Under the pieces are notes generated by a model. That model was not told where the DNA came from. It ran no database searches and was given only the letters and a program-made list of their open reading frames with translations. A stretch of DNA of 64,000 nt, taken from NCBI RefSeq assembly GCF_029626235.1, contig NZ_JARUBO010000005.1, forward strand, positions 3,070,501-3,134,500, given 5' to 3'. Shown piece by piece: positions 1-8,364 of the stretch (position 1 is the first letter of the stretch; each line of letters begins with the position of its first letter). This DNA comes from Micromonospora sp. WMMD1120 (GTDB lineage: Bacteria; Actinomycetota; Actinomycetes; Mycobacteriales; Micromonosporaceae). The translations under genes and the position numbers were made by a program.

Positions 1-1343
1 TGTGCGATCAGCTCCATGGTGTGGTCGATGACCCAGCGGTCTATCGGCCAGATCTCGTCGACCCGCTCGGCGACGTCCAGGAACGCCGACGGCGCGACCG
101 GCTGGCCGGTGCCGTCGAGTACGCGAAGCAGGATCTCCTGACGGGTGATCTGGTTGAGGCTCAGGTCGAGGATCGGTTGGGCGTAGAGCGCGAAACTGTT
201 GCCGGCGACCGCGGCGCGAATTCTGCTGCGGCAGGTCTCCTGCCGATCCTCGGGACGGGCCGGCTGGCGCAGCACGGTCAGCGCCAGGCCCTGCCGTTTG
301 GCCTGTCGCCATGCGCTCTCGGCGTCGACGAGCAGATCGAAGCCCCTGCTGTCGTCGCCGTCCTGGTACCGGACGAGACCGCCCCAGGCGTCGAGGCGTA
401 CCCGTTCGCGGTGCTGTCCGATGACGAAGGAGTGACCGCGCAGGCTCTCGATGATGCTCTCCGCGATGGTGGTGGCCGACGTCATCGTGGTGTTGTGCAG
501 GAGGACGCCGAACTCGCCGGGGCCGACCAGCCCACAGACGGCGGTCCGCCGGGCCACGTTCTTCACCACGCCGGCTATCGCGGCGGCGAGGCGGTCCTGG
601 GCCGCGTGGTCGTGACCCGAGTTCGGTAGGTTCAGCGGCTCGGCGGCCACCACCAGCAGGACGCCCGATCCGCCGCGTTGGGTCCGGTCGACCTCGTCGG
701 CGAAGCGGGGGCGGGTCAGCAGGCCGGTCGCCGGGTCACGGCTGATCAGCTCGATCCGTGCGGTCTCACACCGGCGGGCGAGCCGGTCCCGCTCCTGACG
801 GGCCAACTCCAGGTCGGTGACGTCCTGGCCGGTGCCGATGATGCCGTGCGGCTGGTCGAACCGGTCGATCAGGACCTCGATGTAGCAGTGCACGTACCTG
901 GTGGTGCCGTCCGGCCGGACCACCCGGTACGTCGTCTCCTTGACGGTCTGCTCCCGCCACGCCGCGTGGATGGTCCGCCTGACGCCGGGCGCGTCCTCGG
1001 CATGGACCAGATCGAAGAGCAGATCGGTGGAGGGCCGGATCGTCCCGGGAGCGCACCCGAGGATGAGGGACATCTCGTCCGACCAGGAGATTTCCCCGGT
1101 GGCGGAGATCCAGGTGATGGTGCCCAGCTTCGCCAGTTGGGCCGCGCGGGCGATCCGGGCGGCCTCGTCGGCGTCGGTGTTCAGCGGGTCGTGCGGGTCG
1201 ACGTCCACGACGAGATCTCGCCCGGCCGTCACGGCGTGGGAGTAGGCCTGCTGGATCTGCCGGCTGGCCCGCCGGGCCCGCGCGCGTTCCAGGGGAGTGG
1301 CGGCACGCTGGGCCGCGAGAGCCAGGATGTCGTCGAGGTTCAC
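1..1343 (-). CDS. PAS-GGDEF-EAL signalling protein, 3' part beyond window
   Basis: This frame is open to the left edge; about 447 codons are visible. Residues 70-178 form a PAS domain ending in GTGQDVTDLE. Residues 200-355 are GGDEF-like (DPATGLLTR opening), but the signature reads GPGEF (274-278), so the first two glycines are not both kept and cyclase activity is doubtful. An EAL domain starts at about 383 (FALYAQPILDL) with EILLR at 403-407 in place of EALLR; the rest is outside the window. The family makes, breaks or senses cyclic-di-GMP. GTG at 1343 is chosen because a GGGGAGG ribosome site precedes it. Its GTGA overlaps the stop of the ECF sigma gene, so the two are translationally coupled. 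Catalytic state cannot be judged without the C-terminal half. Confidence 0.85.
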   Translation of the reverse strand, partial: MNLDDILALAAQRAATPLERARARRASRQIQQAYSHAVTAGRDLVVDVDPHDPLNTDADEAARIARAAQLAKLGTITWISATGEISWSDEMSLILGCAPGTIRPSTDLLFDLVHAEDAPGVRRTIHAAWREQTVKETTYRVVRPDGTTRYVHCYIEVLIDRFDQPHGIIGTGQDVTDLELARQERDRLARRCETARIELISRDPATGLLTRPRFADEVDRTQRGGSGVLLVVAAEPLNLPNSGHDHAAQDRLAAAIAGVVKNVARRTAVCGLVGPGEFGVLLHNTTMTSATTIAESIIESLRGHSFVIGQHRERVRLDAWGGLVRYQDGDDSRGFDLLVDAESAWRQAKRQGLALTVLRQPARPEDRQETCRSRIRAAVAGNSFALYAQPILDLSLNQITRQEILLRVLDGTGQPVAPSAFLDVAERVDEIWPIDRWVIDHTMELIA

Positions 1344-1921
1344 GATGGCCTCCCCGTCGGCGGCTTGTGGAACCCGGCCTGTTCCGCGAGGCGCTGGAGG
1401 TGCTGACGCGCCTGCTGCTTGTAGGCGCGGACGGTGGTGTGGGCGAGGCCCAGCATCTTGGCGATGTCGAGGTCACACCAGCCGTCGAAGAAGAGGACGA
1501 AGACCTCTGCCTGGCGTGGCGGGAGTTGCTGGAGCCACGCGACGAGAAGCTCGTCCGCTTCCCGGGGGTCGGTCGGCTGGGTGAGGAGTTCGGGTGGCAG
1601 CTCGTCCAGGTTCGTCGTGGTCGTGTTGGTGCGGGTCCGCCGGGTCTGCTGTCCCAGGAGCTTGTGCCGCGCGGTCTTGAACACCCACGCCAGGGGCTTC
1701 TCGAAGCCGCGGATCTGGGCCCACTTGGCCCGGGCGGTGATGAACGTCTCCTGGATGGCCTCGTCCACCAGGTCCCGGTCCGCGCAACGGGCGCGCAGGA
1801 AGCGCTCGACCTGTAGGAAGTTGTCGTCGCAGAAGGTGGCGAAGCTGGCGTCGAGCTCGGCCCGCGTCGGCTCCGTCGAGCGGGTCGCGGCGCGGGTCGC
1901 GGCGGAGCTGTTCCTGATCAC
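1340..1921 (-). CDS. ECF-type RNA polymerase sigma factor
   Basis: A 193-residue sigma-70 family protein of the extracytoplasmic-function type. Residues 25-90 resemble region 2 (ADRDLVDEAIQETFITARAKW, then a PLAWVFKTARH segment for the -10 and core contacts). Residues 125-180 resemble region 4, a helix-turn-helix with LPPRQAEVFVLFFDGWCDLDI and LAHTTVRAYKQQAR. It should direct RNA polymerase to a small regulon, probably including its own operon. It overlaps by GTGA both the upstream membrane-protein gene and the downstream PAS-GGDEF-EAL gene. No classical zinc anti-sigma (HxxxCxxC) lies beside it. The small membrane protein is the only local candidate for a partner, which is an inference from position. 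Confidence 0.87.
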   Translation of the reverse strand: MIRNSSAATRAATRSTEPTRAELDASFATFCDDNFLQVERFLRARCADRDLVDEAIQETFITARAKWAQIRGFEKPLAWVFKTARHKLLGQQTRRTRTNTTTTNLDELPPELLTQPTDPREADELLVAWLQQLPPRQAEVFVLFFDGWCDLDIAKMLGLAHTTVRAYKQQARQHLQRLAEQAGFHKPPTGRPS

Positions 1922-2202
1922 GCCGCCTCCTTGTCGCTGGTCCGCTGCGGCCCCCGCAGCTCCACGACACGGTGCCCGTCGCGGTCCCGTTCATCGATCT
2001 TGATGTTCTCGTGGCGGCCACTGACCAGGGTGATCAGGCCGGCGGCGCGGGCCGCCGTACGCGCGGACAGCTCCCGCTCCGCGTGGATCCGGGTGCGGTG
2101 CCGGAGGTAGGCACGGACCAGCCCGATCACCACCCCGGCCACCATTCCCACCAGCATGACGATCGAGCCATCAGGAAGGAGCCCTCGCAAATGATCGTTC
2201 AT
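1918..2202 (-). CDS. Small single-pass membrane protein, first gene of the sigma operon
   Basis: No family is recognised. The 94-residue product has one strong membrane segment (about residues 14-32, IVMLVGMVAGVVIGLVRAYL) and a charged, probably cytoplasmic tail rich in Arg, His and Glu. The frame is open further upstream to 2442, but that stretch is AT-richer, lacks the G/C third-position bias of the rest and contains a rare TTA codon. The ATG at 2202, preceded by GTGAGGCGAGG, is therefore preferred; ATG 2217 is an alternative. The gene ends in a GTGA overlap with the sigma gene. It could tether or restrain the sigma factor, but no anti-sigma motif is visible. Confidence 0.6.
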   Translation of the reverse strand: MNDHLRGLLPDGSIVMLVGMVAGVVIGLVRAYLRHRTRIHAERELSARTAARAAGLITLVSGRHENIKIDERDRDGHRVVELRGPQRTSDKEAA

Positions 2203-2625
2203 CCTCGCCTCACGCATCCGTAGTTGCCGTTCCGCATATAACTCTCTGTGGAAGGCGCGAATGTAGGTGGCGACGGTGGTCAAATCTGTGTGCATGATCA
2301 GCGTGTGGGTGCTGAGCTGCGGCTGATCCACCTTTCGACCACAATAGACGGTACGTTCGTCGGCTAGGGAGCGAAAACGTGAATGACACGCTCTGTAGCT
2401 ACAACGCGGCTGATGGTGCTCGGCCATAAATGGGAATTTCATCTAACGCGAATTGCGCTCATTCTGCGTTGGTGGCGTCCCCGACGTCGTGATCCCGCAC
2501 ACGTGGGGATCGTGCGCGGCCGCTACGACGTTGTCGAAACGCGAAAGAATCTTTCCTGCCCCGTCCTGCCCCGCCCCGCCCTGCCCTGCCCTGCCCCGCC
2601 CGCACGGCGCAGGCGTGCCCGCCCC
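2203..2625. other. Intergenic region between divergent operons
   Basis: This 423-nt gap separates the sigma operon (minus) from the efflux pump (plus). It is clearly AT-richer than the flanking genes between about 2220 and 2460, as expected of promoters. Near 2555-2605 it holds a C-rich run built on CCTGCCC/CCCCGCC units. A convincing ECF-type or housekeeping promoter could not be picked by eye. Confidence 0.5.
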
Positions 2626-3930
2626 ATGACAGAGATCGAGATGATGAAGCAGTTGGTGGAGAAGACCGAACACGACCCGGCGACCGGGGACGTGCTGCCC
2701 GGCGACCTGATGACCAATCGCCAACGGACGCAGCTCGTCCTCGTGCTGGGCGCGCTGATCGCGATTGGGCCGTTGACCATCGACATGTATCTGCCGGCGC
2801 TGCCGGCGATCACGTCCGGCCTGGAGACCACCGAGACCGCTGTGCAGTTGACGCTGACCGGCACGTTGATCGGCCTCGCGGTGGGTCAGTTGCTGATCGG
2901 TCCGCTCTCCGACGTGGTCGGTCGGCGGCTACCGCTGCTGGCCGGGCTGGCCGCGCACATCGTGGCGTCCGTGCTGTGCGTGTTCGCGCCCACCATCGCC
3001 GTGCTCGGCGCGCTGCGCGTCCTGCAGGGGCTCGGCGTCGCGGCCGCCACCGTCGTCGCGACGGCCGTCGTCCGCGACCTGTTCAGCGGCACCTCCTTCG
3101 CCCGGATCTTCTCCCGCCTGATGCTCGTCATGGGCCTGGCGCCCATCCTCGCGCCGACGCTCGGCAGTGCCCTACTGAGCTGGACCGACTGGCGGGGTGT
3201 CTTCGCGGCGCTGGCGGTGCTCGGTGTGCTGCTGATCGTCGTCGCCGCGTTCCGGCTGCCGGAGACGCTTCCGGTCGCCCGTCGCCGACACGGCGGGGTC
3301 GGCGCCACGATGCGCGATTACCGGGGGCTGTTCAACGACCGCGCGTTCGTCGGCCTGGTGCTGGTCGCCGGCCTGGCGATGGCGGCCCTGTTCGGGTACG
3401 TCTCGGGTTCGTCGTTCGTGCTCCAACAGGAGTACGGCCTCGACGAGCAGCAGTTCGGGGTGGCCTTCGGTGCCGGCGCGGTGGGCCTGATCGGGGCCAC
3501 CCAGTTCAACGTCCGGCTGCTGCGCCGCTACACCCCACAGCAGATCCTGGTCAGCGCCCTGATCGCCGGAACGGCGGCCGGGCTGCTGCTGGTCCTGTTC
3601 GCGGCGACCGGCTTCGGTGGCCTGGGCACCCTGCTCGCGTCCCTGTGGCTGGTCCTGGCCGCCGCCGGCCTGGCCCTACCGAACGCGCCGGCGCTGGCGA
3701 TGAGCCGGCACAGCGAGGCCGCCGGCACGGCCGCGGCGCTGCTCGGCGCGGTGCAGTTCGGCATCGGTGCGCTGTCCGCGCCGCTCGCCGGCCTCTTCGG
3801 CACCGGGAGCGTGCCGATGGCGATCGTCATCGCCGGTGGTATGGCCGCCGCGCTGGCCGTGATGCTTCTCGTCGTGCCCCGCGCCAGCCTCGGCGCCGTC
3901 GATCCGGAACTGGCGGTCGCCGCGCACTAG
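2626..3930 (+). CDS. Bcr/CflA-type MFS drug efflux transporter
   Basis: A 434-residue major facilitator transporter of the 12-helix DHA1 class. The first membrane helix carries the family hallmark IDMYLPALPAI. The loop after helix 2 carries GPLSDVVGRRLPLL, the MFS motif A that gates proton-coupled transport. A further motif, VLQGLGVAAATVVATAVVRD, lies in helices 4-5 as in Bcr and CflA proteins. It should pump drugs or small metabolites out of the cell using the proton gradient. The reading frame extends upstream to 2383, but that part is low-complexity and Arg/Pro-rich, so ATG 2626 (or 2641, which follows GAGATCGAG) is preferred. The gene stands alone and ends at a strong hairpin. Confidence 0.9.
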   Translation: MTEIEMMKQLVEKTEHDPATGDVLPGDLMTNRQRTQLVLVLGALIAIGPLTIDMYLPALPAITSGLETTETAVQLTLTGTLIGLAVGQLLIGPLSDVVGRRLPLLAGLAAHIVASVLCVFAPTIAVLGALRVLQGLGVAAATVVATAVVRDLFSGTSFARIFSRLMLVMGLAPILAPTLGSALLSWTDWRGVFAALAVLGVLLIVVAAFRLPETLPVARRRHGGVGATMRDYRGLFNDRAFVGLVLVAGLAMAALFGYVSGSSFVLQQEYGLDEQQFGVAFGAGAVGLIGATQFNVRLLRRYTPQQILVSALIAGTAAGLLLVLFAATGFGGLGTLLASLWLVLAAAGLALPNAPALAMSRHSEAAGTAAALLGAVQFGIGALSAPLAGLFGTGSVPMAIVIAGGMAAALAVMLLVVPRASLGAVDPELAVAAH

Positions 3931-3946
3931 CGGAGCTTCGAACGGA

Positions 3947-3972
3947 GGGCGGGCCGGTCACCCGGCCCGCCC
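3947..3972. terminator. Bidirectional hairpin terminator
   Basis: GGGCGGGCCGG at 3947-3957 pairs perfectly with CCGGCCCGCCC at 3962-3972 across a 4-nt loop. It lies between the convergent ends of the efflux gene and the minus-strand membrane-protein gene, so it can serve both. Confidence 0.8.
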
Positions 3973-3978
3973 CGACGA

Positions 3979-4656
3979 TCAGCGGATCTCGGTGGTGGTT
4001 TCGTCCTCCGGGCGCGACTGGCCGCGCGGCGGGGCGGACCAGGGCGACTCGCCACCCACCCGACGGGGCAGCGGCTCGGTCGGGGTCGGGTCGGCCGGGT
4101 AACCGAGAGTGACGGGTGGGGTGTCCCGCTCCGTGGCGGCGGGCGACGGCCAGTCGGTCAACGTGAAGTCGTCCTTGCCGGGGCCGGCGTCCGGCGTCGG
4201 CGCGGGCGCGGGCGTCGTCGCGACCGTCGGGCTCGGCCAGGGCCGCCACCGCTGCACGCTGAAGGTCGCCATCAGCAGCAGGAGACCGATCAGGAAGAGC
4301 GTGCCGTTCTCCACGGGCAACCGCAGCGGCAACGGATCGCCGAACACCTTCCACTCGTGCGGGATCGCGTCCCGCGTCGAGAAGGGTGCCACGAACATCC
4401 CGATGTACGGGGTGACCAGCAGCGCCCCGGCCACCAGCGGGCCCAGCGGCGAGACGCGCAACGTGCCGAGCAGGCCCAGCAGGACACCGCCGACACCCAG
4501 ATAAACGGCCGGCTCGATCAGGTTGGCGGTGTTGAACGTGCCGATCTCCACCCAGCGGTCGACCGTCCGGCTCGACCCGTCCTGCCCGAGTGTGACCAGC
4601 ACCCAGGTGATGGGCGCCACCACCAACCCGGCGAGGAAGCTCCAGAGATGTCGCAT
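3979..4656 (-). CDS. Conserved four-helix membrane protein of unknown function
   Basis: The 225-residue product begins MRHLWSFLAGLVVAPITWVL and has about four membrane helices (residues 5-22, 45-62, 68-88 and 128-146). A hydrophilic, Pro/Thr-rich cytoplasmic tail runs from about 150 (SVQRWRPWPSP) to the end. No enzyme motif is visible. The frame stays open to 4704, but ATG 4656 starts right before the first helix. It also lies 6 nt after a TACGGT -10 hexamer on its own strand, which suggests a leaderless mRNA. It is divergent from the thioesterase gene, whose start is only 23 nt away. Confidence 0.8.
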   Translation of the reverse strand: MRHLWSFLAGLVVAPITWVLVTLGQDGSSRTVDRWVEIGTFNTANLIEPAVYLGVGGVLLGLLGTLRVSPLGPLVAGALLVTPYIGMFVAPFSTRDAIPHEWKVFGDPLPLRLPVENGTLFLIGLLLLMATFSVQRWRPWPSPTVATTPAPAPTPDAGPGKDDFTLTDWPSPAATERDTPPVTLGYPADPTPTEPLPRRVGGESPWSAPPRGQSRPEDETTTEIR

Positions 4657-4662
4657 CCGCGC

Positions 4663-4672
4663 ACCGTACCGT
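4663..4672. promoter_or_regulatory. Symmetric -10 element serving two divergent leaderless genes
   Basis: The ten bases ACCGTACCGT contain TACCGT on the plus strand (4667-4672), 7 nt before the thioesterase ATG at 4680. They also contain TACGGT on the minus strand (4668-4663), 6 nt before the membrane-protein ATG at 4656. Both fit the actinobacterial TANNNT -10 consensus at the spacing expected of a leaderless transcript. Neither gene has a ribosome site in the 23-nt gap. Confidence 0.55.
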
Positions 4673-4679
4673 TTCCGGC

Positions 4680-5198
4680 ATGACTGAGCACCTCTCCGCC
4701 GCACCGAACGGCAAGCCGACGTCGTACTCGCGCGTCACTCTCAGTAAGATCATGACCGCGGTGGACGTCAACCTGTACGGCACCGTGCACGGCGGGGTCC
4801 TGATGAAGTTCGTCGACGACGTGGCCGGGGCGGCCGCCGCACGGCACAGCGGCGGAACCGCTGTGACAGCGGCGATCGACGAGATCGTCTTCTCCGAGGC
4901 CGTCCGGGTCGGCGACCTCGTGCACGCGCACGCGCAGGTGAACTGGACCGGCCAGACCTCGATGGAGGTGGGCGTCCGGGTGGTCGCCGAACGCTGGGAC
5001 TCGGCCGAGGACGCGCCGGTCCGGGTGGCCACCGCGTACCTGGTCTTCGTCGGCGTGGACGTCGGCGGCGCGCCGCGCGCGGTCCGCCCGGTGCTGCCGG
5101 AGACGGCCGAGGACGAGCGCCGGTTCAAGGAGGCGGAGATCCGCCGTGCGCACCGGCTGGCCCGTCGCCGCGCCATCCAGGCCCACCGGGCGGGTTGA
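4680..5198 (+). CDS. Acyl-CoA thioesterase, hotdog fold
   Basis: A 172-residue hotdog-fold thioesterase of the YciA/cytosolic acyl-CoA hydrolase type. It should hydrolyse acyl-CoA to free acid and CoA. The hallmark VNLYGTVHGGVLMKFVDD (about residues 30-48) supplies the Asn/His/Gly loop and the catalytic Asp of the active site. DEIVFSEAVRVGDLVHAHAQVNWTG follows, as in this family. The C-terminal 35 residues are charged and Arg-rich. There is no ribosome site before ATG 4680; a TACCGT -10 lies 7 nt upstream, so the mRNA is probably leaderless. Confidence 0.92.
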   Translation: MTEHLSAAPNGKPTSYSRVTLSKIMTAVDVNLYGTVHGGVLMKFVDDVAGAAAARHSGGTAVTAAIDEIVFSEAVRVGDLVHAHAQVNWTGQTSMEVGVRVVAERWDSAEDAPVRVATAYLVFVGVDVGGAPRAVRPVLPETAEDERRFKEAEIRRAHRLARRRAIQAHRAG

Positions 5199-5341
5199 CC
5201 CACATGAGGCGGACCCGCCCAGTGTGGGACGGGCACGCGTCGGTACGCGTACCCGGTGCGCAGAATGGCGCTTCGAGGTAGGGCAAGATGGCGCCACGGC
5301 CCACGCACAGTGTCGTGCCGGGCCAGGGGAGGGGTGGAGCA

Positions 5342-7351
5342 GTGGGTGACATGCTGTGGGCGCCGCCGGCGGACGTACGCGACAGGTCCCGGATCGGCGG
5401 CTACCTGCGCTGGCTGCGCGAGCACCGTGGGCTGGACTTCGCCGACTACGACGCGCTGTGGCGCTGGTCCACCACCGACCTGGACGCGTTCTGGCGCTCG
5501 ATCTGGGACCACTTCGCTGTCGTCGCGCACACCCCGCCGACCGCCACCCTGGCCGAGCGGGCCATGCCCGGCGCCCGCTGGTTTCCCGGGGCGACGCTCA
5601 ACTACGCGGAGAACGTGCTGCGCATGCCGGGACGGGCGGATGACGACCCGGTGGTGATCGCGCACGGGCAGACCCGGGAGCCGGTCACGCTGACCGCGGC
5701 GGAACTACGCGACGAGGTCCGCCGCGTGTCGGCCGGGCTGCGCCGGCTCGGCGTCACCGCCGGGGACCGGGTCGCGGCGTACGCCCCGAACATCCCCGAG
5801 ACGTACGTGCTGTTGCTGGCCACCGCCAGCCTGGGCGCGATCTTCTCGTCCTGTGCGCCCGAGTTCGGCACCCGCAGCGTCACCGACCGCTGGCGGCAGA
5901 TCGAGCCCACGGTGCTGGTCGCCGTGGACGGCTACCGGTACGGGGACAAGCCGGTGGACCGGCGGGCCGAGGTCGCCGCGATCCGGGCCGCCCTGCCGTC
6001 GCTGCGGCACACCGTCGGCATCGGTTACCTGGACCCGGCCGCGGTCCCCGAGGACGACGCACTGAGCTGGGCCGACCTGGCCGCGCCCACCGACGAGCCG
6101 TTGACGTTCACGCCGGTGCCGTTCGACCACCCGCTCTACGTGCTCTACTCCTCGGGTACGACCGGGCTGCCCAAGCCGATCGTGCACGGCCACGGCGGCA
6201 TCCTGCTGGAGCACCTCAAGATGCTCGCCCTGCACCACGACCTCGGCCCGGCGGACCGGTTCTTCTGGTTCACCACCACCGGCTGGATGATGTGGAACTT
6301 CCTGGTCTCCGGGCCGGCGGTGGGCGCGGCCATCGTGCTGTTCGACGGCAACCCGGGGGTCCGGGCGGAACCCGGCCGCCCGGCCGAGCCGGACCTCGGT
6401 GGGCTGTGGCGGCTGGCCGCGGAGACCGGCACCACGTACTTCGGCACCTCCGCGCCGTTCCTCCTGGCCTGCCGCAAGGCCGGGCTGGTGCCCCGGGACG
6501 TCGCCGACCTGTCCGCGCTGCGCGGCGTGGGCTCCACCGGTGCGCCGCTGCCCGCCGAGGGCTTCCACTGGGTGTACGAGACGGTGGGCGACCACCTCCA
6601 ACTCCAGTCGCTGTCCGGCGGCACCGACGTGTGCACCGGCTTCGTCGGCGGGGTGCCGCTGCTCCCGGTGTACGCCGGCGAGATCGCCTGTCGGGCGCTC
6701 GGCGCGAAGGTGGAGGCCCGCTCGGCCGACGGCACGCCGGTGATCGGTGAACTCGGCGAGCTGGTGATCACCGAGCCGATGCCGAGCATGCCGGTGGGCT
6801 TCTGGAACGACACCGACGGCACCCGCTACGCCGAGGCGTACTTCGACGTCTACCCGGGCGTCTGGCGGCACGGCGACTGGATCACCATCAACGAGCGGGG
6901 TGGCTGCGTGATCACCGGGCGCTCCGACGCCACGCTGAACCGTGGTGGCGTGCGGCTGGGCACCGCCGAGTTCTACTCGGTGGTCGAAGGGCTCGACGAG
7001 GTGCTCGACTCCGTCGTCGTACACCTGGAGGACGACGAGGGCGGCGCCGGCGAGCTGCTGCTCTTCGTGGTGCTGGCCGAGGGTCTGGAGTTGGACGACC
7101 CGATGCGCGCGAAGATCTGCCGTGAACTGCGGACCGCGCTCTCCCCCCGGCACGTGCCGGACGAGATCCACCAGGTGCGGTCGGTGCCCCGTACCCTCTC
7201 GGCGAAGAAGCTGGAGGTGCCGGTCAAGAAGATCCTCACCGGCACTCCCGTCGACCAGGCCGCTGCCAAGGGCGCCCTGGCCAACCCCGAGTCCCTGACC
7301 GCCTTCGCAACCCTGGCGCAACGCCGCCCCAACACCAGCGCCCCCGCCTAA
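5342..7351 (+). CDS. aacS: Acetoacetyl-CoA synthetase
   Basis: A 669-residue ANL-superfamily ligase that converts acetoacetate, ATP and CoA to acetoacetyl-CoA. The N-terminal 70 residues, with LWRWSTTDLDAFWRSIWDHF, are typical of acetoacetate/acetyl-CoA ligases. The phosphate loop YSSGTTGLPKPIVHGHGG lies near residue 270, and LGAIFSSCAPEFG near 165 is characteristic of AacS. The adenylation core has TGRSDATLNRGGVRLGTAEFY (close to 530), and SAKKLEVPVKKIL holds the catalytic Lys near the end. GTG 5342 is chosen because GGAG precedes it. Longer starts back to 5288 add 18 residues without a ribosome site. It is monocistronic and ends 50 nt before a palindrome. Confidence 0.93.
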   Translation: MGDMLWAPPADVRDRSRIGGYLRWLREHRGLDFADYDALWRWSTTDLDAFWRSIWDHFAVVAHTPPTATLAERAMPGARWFPGATLNYAENVLRMPGRADDDPVVIAHGQTREPVTLTAAELRDEVRRVSAGLRRLGVTAGDRVAAYAPNIPETYVLLLATASLGAIFSSCAPEFGTRSVTDRWRQIEPTVLVAVDGYRYGDKPVDRRAEVAAIRAALPSLRHTVGIGYLDPAAVPEDDALSWADLAAPTDEPLTFTPVPFDHPLYVLYSSGTTGLPKPIVHGHGGILLEHLKMLALHHDLGPADRFFWFTTTGWMMWNFLVSGPAVGAAIVLFDGNPGVRAEPGRPAEPDLGGLWRLAAETGTTYFGTSAPFLLACRKAGLVPRDVADLSALRGVGSTGAPLPAEGFHWVYETVGDHLQLQSLSGGTDVCTGFVGGVPLLPVYAGEIACRALGAKVEARSADGTPVIGELGELVITEPMPSMPVGFWNDTDGTRYAEAYFDVYPGVWRHGDWITINERGGCVITGRSDATLNRGGVRLGTAEFYSVVEGLDEVLDSVVVHLEDDEGGAGELLLFVVLAEGLELDDPMRAKICRELRTALSPRHVPDEIHQVRSVPRTLSAKKLEVPVKKILTGTPVDQAAAKGALANPESLTAFATLAQRRPNTSAPA

Positions 7352-7400
7352 CCACCCCCCTCGCGCCCTCGCGCGCCGCCGCGCCCCCTCTTGTCGTCGC

Positions 7401-7467
7401 GATCTTGCACTTTCTGCTGCGGCATAAGGGGTACTCCGCGCATTTCGGCAACAGAAAGTGCAAGATC
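7401..7467. repeat. Palindrome family A, copy 1, between convergent genes
   Basis: A perfect 16-nt inverted repeat, GATCTTGCACTTTCTG (7401-7416) with CAGAAAGTGCAAGATC (7452-7467), encloses a 35-nt loop. A C-rich tract (about 7352-7390) precedes it and a G-rich tract (about 7469-7530) follows. It sits between aacS and the minus-strand TIGR03089 gene. The same arms recur at 30905, 32111 and 54204, so this is a dispersed repeat rather than a chance hairpin. Confidence 0.9.
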
Positions 7468-7520
7468 GGCGGGGCGGGGCGGGGCATCAGCGGGGCGGGG
7501 GCACTGCGGGTGGGGTGGGG

Positions 7521-8210
7521 TTACGGGAGGGGGTGGGTGACCTTCTCGGTGGCCAGGCGGGTGGGGAGCTTGTCCTGGGCCAGGTTGGCGCAGAGGACGA
7601 CGGTGGCGGCCCGGGTCAGCGGGGCCAGGAGCCAGTCCACCGGGTCGGGGTAGCGGGCGGTGTCGACCAGGATCCGCGCGCCGGGCTCGATGCCCAACTC
7701 GGTGGCGCGGGCCTCGGCGCGGGCCAGCAGGTGCGCGTCGGTGGGGCCGGGCCCGGGTTGCGGACGGAAGTGGTCACCGTGGCGGCGTACCTCGACCACG
7801 TAGTCGACGAACCCGGGCGGCACCTGCCGGAGCGGGGCGGCCAGCGGGGCCAGGCCGAGGGCGTACCGTTCGTCGGCCGACCAGGACTGGGCCTCGTCGA
7901 ACCGGTCGGCGGCGGCGAAGAGGACGTCGACGTCCCCCGGCCTGTCGACGACGCCGAGCTTGGCCGACCAGCAGCCCAGCAGCACCGCGGCGGTCTGCCA
8001 GTGCGGCGGCAACAACACGCCGGCCTCGGTGCCCGGCGCGAGGCCCACCTCGTCGACGAGGAGGTTGGCGGTCTTCGCCACCCAGTTGGCGAGGGTGACG
8101 CCGGAGAGTTCGGTGCGGTCGCCGGTGGCGTCGTCGTACCAGGTGAGCAGCGGTCGGGTCGGGTCGGTCGCGAACGCGTCGGCGAACACCCGGGCAATGT
8201 CGTCGGCCAT
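7521..8210 (-). CDS. TIGR03089 family protein (AMP-binding-like N-terminal fragment)
   Basis: A 229-residue actinobacterial protein matching the TIGR03089 group as remembered: proteins that look like the N-terminal part of an acyl-adenylating enzyme. Features are LLTWYDDATGDRTELSGVTLANWVAKTANLL at the front and GVLLPPHWQTAAVLLGCWSAKLGVV, similar to the first subdomain of ANL ligases. No ATP phosphate loop or C-terminal lid is present, so it is unlikely to be an active ligase and its role is unknown. The frame is open upstream to 8516, but ATG 8210 starts the conserved part and lies 8 nt after a TATCGT hexamer with no ribosome site. It is divergent from the glycosyltransferase gene. Confidence 0.82.
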   Translation of the reverse strand: MADDIARVFADAFATDPTRPLLTWYDDATGDRTELSGVTLANWVAKTANLLVDEVGLAPGTEAGVLLPPHWQTAAVLLGCWSAKLGVVDRPGDVDVLFAAADRFDEAQSWSADERYALGLAPLAAPLRQVPPGFVDYVVEVRRHGDHFRPQPGPGPTDAHLLARAEARATELGIEPGARILVDTARYPDPVDWLLAPLTRAATVVLCANLAQDKLPTRLATEKVTHPLP

Positions 8211-8218
8211 CGGCGCGA

Positions 8219-8224
8219 ACGATA
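8219..8224 (-). promoter_or_regulatory. -10 hexamer of the TIGR03089 gene
   Basis: TATCGT on the minus strand ends 8 nt before ATG 8210. No ribosome site intervenes, so transcription probably begins at or next to the start codon. Confidence 0.4.
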
Positions 8225-8306
8225 CGCCAGCACGGGCCGTACTCGATGACGATGACAAGTCGGCGTACGGTCGGGTCGCAGTCAGCGTGGGCCGCGCGTC
8301 CCGGCG

Positions 8307-8312
8307 TAGGCT
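8307..8312 (+). promoter_or_regulatory. -10 hexamer of the glycosyltransferase-manC unit
   Basis: TAGGCT fits the TANNNT consensus and would start transcription near 8319, giving a leader of about 45 nt that contains AAGGAG before GTG 8365. The identical hexamer precedes three other genes here (14756, 17158, 47205). Confidence 0.4.
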
Positions 8313-8364
8313 TGACCCCCGGAGTGTTGTTCCCCACAGACCCGCCAGTGCAAGGAGTCGCCCC

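Noticed and set aside
21..1406. Long plus-strand frames over the PAS-GGDEF-EAL region
   Set aside because: The minus strand encodes clear domain motifs; plus-strand products are low-complexity shadows typical of high-GC DNA.
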